A stretch of 33,284 bases of DNA from Actinomycetota bacterium. Lineage in GTDB: Bacteria; Actinomycetota; Humimicrobiia; Humimicrobiales; Humimicrobiaceae. Below are positions 30,437 to 33,284 of the stretch, piece after piece. The notes under the pieces were generated by a model that did not search any database, was not told where the DNA came from, and saw only the letters and a program-made list of their open reading frames with translations. The stretch is from assembly GCA_028696435.1 (NCBI GenBank), contig JAQVHC010000003.1, forward strand, positions 1 to 33,284, read 5' to 3'. The stretch's first letter is position 1; each line of letters opens with the position of its first letter. The translations under genes were made by a program, and so were the position numbers.

Positions 30437-30571
30437 AATTATACCTCCTGTTTTTTATGGTTTTTCCTCCATCGCTTTAACAACCTGTTTCTTCACCACA
30501 TTACCACAAGCGATGTGTGTAATTTCAACGCTAAAGTTTAGCATAATACATATTTTTCATCAAATTATCAA
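30437..30571 (-). promoter_or_regulatory. rpsB promoter and structured 5' leader
   Basis: Minus strand: TTGATA (30566-30571), 17-nt spacer, TATTAT (30543-30548), then dyad GCTAAA-c-TTTAGC (30530-30542). The leader has inverted repeat CATCGCTT (30508-30515 arm) / AAGCGATG (30470-30477 arm) upstream of the GGAGGT RBS. Confidence 0.5.
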
Positions 30572-30628
30572 ATAAAAAAATTGCCTGTTGTAAAATTAAA
30601 AACTATTTTTATTCTATTTTTATGCCTT

Positions 30629-31534
30629 TTATGCCCTCGGATGAAATTTTTTATAATCTCTCTTTAGTTTCTTAATATTTAAGTGTGAGTATATCTGTGT
30701 AGTGGATATATTTTCATGGCCAAGTAGTTCCTGAATTTCCCGTATGCCAGCCCCTTCCTGAAGTAAGTGGGTCGCAAAGCTATGCCTGATACTGTGCGGA
30801 GTAATATTCTTATCTATATCTGCTTTTTTCACATATTTTTTAACTATAGTTCTTATACTGCGTGACGAGAGTTTCCTGCCAGATTTATTTAAAAAAAAGT
30901 GATTATCACTTATATTCTTATCTTTTTTCGAATGAATCAACCTGTTTCTTACTTCCATATAATTATTTACCCAGTAAACTGCAGAACTATTTAAATAAAC
31001 AAATCTCTGCTTTCTGCCTTTACCGGTTACCAGTACTTCATTATTTTCAATATTAAAATCATTAATTCTCAGGTTCTCTATTTCGCTTATTCTGGCTCCG
31101 GTAGAATACAGAAGCTCAATTATAGTTCTATCCCTTACTTCCATATCATTTAAAGGTTCTATATTTTTAAAAAGTTTTTCAATTTCGCTTACAGACATAT
31201 ATGTATAAAGGCCCTGCTTCCTTCCAGGAATATTTATAAACTGAGTTAGTTGAAAATCAATATAGTTATTTCTTTCAAGAAATTTAAAGAAGTTAATTAG
31301 AGAAGAATATTTTCTGATAATAGTACTGTTTGAATAATTAAAATGATCAAGATGCTTTAGAAAATCTCTGAAAGCATTCAAATCAAGGTCTTCTACCCTG
31401 GTAATATTTTTATCTTTTAAGTAATTTAAAAATTGCAGGTTATCTTTCTTGTAGGCATTTATGGAATTAAGTGATAAATTCTTTTCATATTTTAGGTACT
31501 TTATATATAATTCCAGACAATCAAATAAATCCAT
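30629..31534 (-). CDS. Tyrosine recombinase, XerC/XerD-like
   Basis: 301 aa; N-terminal SAM-like domain; catalytic signature GARISE, HSIRHSFATHLLQEG, LGHENISTTQIYSH. Confidence 0.9.
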   Translation of the reverse strand: MDLFDCLELYIKYLKYEKNLSLNSINAYKKDNLQFLNYLKDKNITRVEDLDLNAFRDFLKHLDHFNYSNSTIIRKYSSLINFFKFLERNNYIDFQLTQFINIPGRKQGLYTYMSVSEIEKLFKNIEPLNDMEVRDRTIIELLYSTGARISEIENLRINDFNIENNEVLVTGKGRKQRFVYLNSSAVYWVNNYMEVRNRLIHSKKDKNISDNHFFLNKSGRKLSSRSIRTIVKKYVKKADIDKNITPHSIRHSFATHLLQEGAGIREIQELLGHENISTTQIYSHLNIKKLKRDYKKFHPRA

Positions 31535-31536
31535 GA

Positions 31537-31959
31537 TTACAAATAATCACTTTCAATATCTTTCATTTTACTTTTTATATTACTACGAATTTCCTTTAAT
31601 TCTCCTATTTGCAGAATATAATCATCTTTATCTGTTCCCGGTGGATTGAAATTATTAATCTGCACTTCTTCCAAAATATCCTTAATTTTCTTAATCATAT
31701 CAATAATCTCATACCTTATCTTATCAGACCTGTAGTCAATTTTCAGGTTCTCTTTTGAAAGGTCTGTCAGCATTTCATCAAATTCGGTATTAATGTTATC
31801 AATAGTAATGCTGGCTTTTTTTATATTAAATTTCTTTTTTGCTTCCATACAATTCAGTATTTTTTTTAAATCTCTATCAAGTATATTATCATAACGATAT
31901 AAAACTGACCCCAGAGGATTTTTAGGAGTTTCTATTTTCTTTTTTTTAAATAATGCCAT
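31537..31959 (-). CDS. Hypothetical protein, charged and helix-rich (possible coiled coil)
   Basis: 140-aa ORF MALFKKKKIETPKNPLGSVLYRYDNILDRDLKK... between dprA and xer in the same orientation with short spacers. No family recognised. Confidence 0.75.
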   Translation of the reverse strand: MALFKKKKIETPKNPLGSVLYRYDNILDRDLKKILNCMEAKKKFNIKKASITIDNINTEFDEMLTDLSKENLKIDYRSDKIRYEIIDMIKKIKDILEEVQINNFNPPGTDKDDYILQIGELKEIRSNIKSKMKDIESDYL

Positions 31960-32018
31960 TTTAATGCTCCGATAATCTTTCTATTAATCTTTAATCAATT
32001 ATCATTCTAATATAAAAT

Positions 32019-33158
32019 TTAAAATAATCTACTATATTTGTTAAAACTATCCTCTTTTATTAGCCCGTTTATTTCGAGGTAAGCCAGTATTCTCAAAACT
32101 TCTTTAACTTCTATGCCAGAATATTTAACTATATCTTCTATGCTCTTTGATTTATATCCAATGTACTCATATATTCTTAATTCATTACCATTTAGATTTG
32201 TATCATGATCCTTATTTTCTTTCTCTTTCTTACTACTAAATTTATTTTCCTGCCTGGTTTTAAAAATCTTTCCTGTATATATGGAAAACTCATCCAGTAT
32301 ATCATCAATATTTTCAACAAGTTTTGCACCTTCCTTAATTAACCTGTGGCATCCTTTATTTGAAGGAGAAAAAATACTTCCAGGAACTGCCATTACCTCC
32401 CTGTTTTGCTTTAACGCAATTTCACACGTTATTATTGCTCCACTCCTTTCACCTGCTTCTATAACAATAACTCCCTGGCATAATCCGCTTATTATTCTAT
32501 TCCTTACAGGAAAATTTGATTTTAATGGCGGTGTCCCGGGAAGAAATTCTGTTATTATACTGCCATTCTCTGGAATCTTCTCATACAATACCCTATTTTC
32601 AGGAGGATAGACAAGGTCGATTCCACAACCAAGCACTCCAATGCTACCACCCTTTCCTTCAAGTGCCGCCCGATGAGCAAAACTATCAATGCCAGCCGCA
32701 AGGCCACTTACTATAATTATTCCCATTTCTGATAAGTTTTTACTTATATACATGGCCGCCTCTTTTCCATAGGCAGTGCACTTTCTGCTACCGACAATGG
32801 CTATGCTGAATTCCATTTTTTTTATCCTGTCACCCTTGAAAAACAAAAGCAGAGGCGGAAGATGTATTTGTCTTAGCATATCGGGATAATCATCACCGCC
32901 TATGCTCAGCAGCCCTATCTTATTTCTTAAAACAAAATCAATTACATCCTGACTTGAATTCCAGTTATTTCTTGTAAAATCATAATTTAGATCACATGCA
33001 TCATATTTAAACTCTAAATTTTTATAGTTTAAAAAATAATTAATTGTTTTATCTAAATTACAGCTATTTCTTCTATATACTTTTATAAATGCGCCAGGTT
33101 TGACTTTTCTATCAACAAGAATATGTAATATTTTTTCACTATCGCTACTAATTTTCAC
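32019..33158 (-). CDS. dprA: DNA processing protein DprA
   Basis: 379 aa; IAIVGSRKCTAYGKEAA, IIVSGLAAGIDSFAHRAALEGKGGSIGVLGCGIDLVYPPENR, FPVRNRIISGLCQGVIVIEAGERSGAIIT; C-terminal winged-helix-like segment. Confidence 0.96.
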   Translation of the reverse strand: MKISSDSEKILHILVDRKVKPGAFIKVYRRNSCNLDKTINYFLNYKNLEFKYDACDLNYDFTRNNWNSSQDVIDFVLRNKIGLLSIGGDDYPDMLRQIHLPPLLLFFKGDRIKKMEFSIAIVGSRKCTAYGKEAAMYISKNLSEMGIIIVSGLAAGIDSFAHRAALEGKGGSIGVLGCGIDLVYPPENRVLYEKIPENGSIITEFLPGTPPLKSNFPVRNRIISGLCQGVIVIEAGERSGAIITCEIALKQNREVMAVPGSIFSPSNKGCHRLIKEGAKLVENIDDILDEFSIYTGKIFKTRQENKFSSKKEKENKDHDTNLNGNELRIYEYIGYKSKSIEDIVKYSGIEVKEVLRILAYLEINGLIKEDSFNKYSRLF

Positions 33159-33183
33159 AGGACTTTATTTCATATGTCATTTT

Positions 33184-33284
33184 TTACATACAGTTAATAG
33201 AGGCATCGCTATCATTATCATAATTAAAACAAACCCTATAATTCAGCGCTTCGATAACATGATGTTCTTTTATAGAGACACTTG
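33184..33284 (-). CDS. C-terminal fragment, probably a ComM/YifB-type Mg-chelatase-like ATPase (truncated by the window edge)
   Basis: Minus strand reads ...SVSIKEHHVIEALNYRVCFNYDNDSDASINCM*. The HVIEALNYR pattern plus the position upstream of dprA fits ComM/YifB. Only ~32 codons are visible. Confidence 0.55.
   Translation of the reverse strand, partial: SVSIKEHHVIEALNYRVCFNYDNDSDASINCM

Noticed and set aside
30629-31534. Tyrosine recombinase as evidence of a mobile element
   Set aside because: Its size, motifs and position next to dprA fit a housekeeping XerC/D. There are no flanking att-like repeats, tRNA or cargo genes.

Overview
33.3 kb AT-rich bacterial chromosomal window. Every gene I can support is on the minus strand. 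In coordinate order: the 5' end of a 16S rRNA gene (with tandem rrn promoters and boxA-like elements), recA, thpR, cinA, ftsK/spoIIIE, rnj (RNase J), dapA, dapB, an M16 peptidase, pnp, rpsO, ribF, truB, nrnA, rbfA, infB, nusA, a ~430 bp non-coding gap, recD2, proS, ispG, rseP, uppS, frr, pyrH, tsf, rpsB, xerC/D-like, an unrecognised 140-aa ORF, dprA, and the 3' end of a ComM/YifB-like gene. This is core information-processing DNA. I see no CRISPR array, transposon, prophage or defence island. The most interesting signals are at nucleotide level: (1) truB is split by a -1 frameshift at A7-G-T9-A8, with tandem slippery heptamers directly before UAA, separating the N-terminus from the catalytic GHAGTLDP region; (2) a promoter - intrinsic terminator - nusA arrangement that looks like an attenuator; (3) a 30-bp perfect palindrome inside pyrH directly abutting an internal Shine-Dalgarno and ATG; (4) a LexA-box-like dyad at the recA start site; (5) a structured rpsB leader with a dyad at its start site; (6) an M16 peptidase gene with no canonical start codon; (7) an orphan 140-aa ORF between dprA and xer, where topA often sits. 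All family calls come from recognising motifs by eye. No database search was run.
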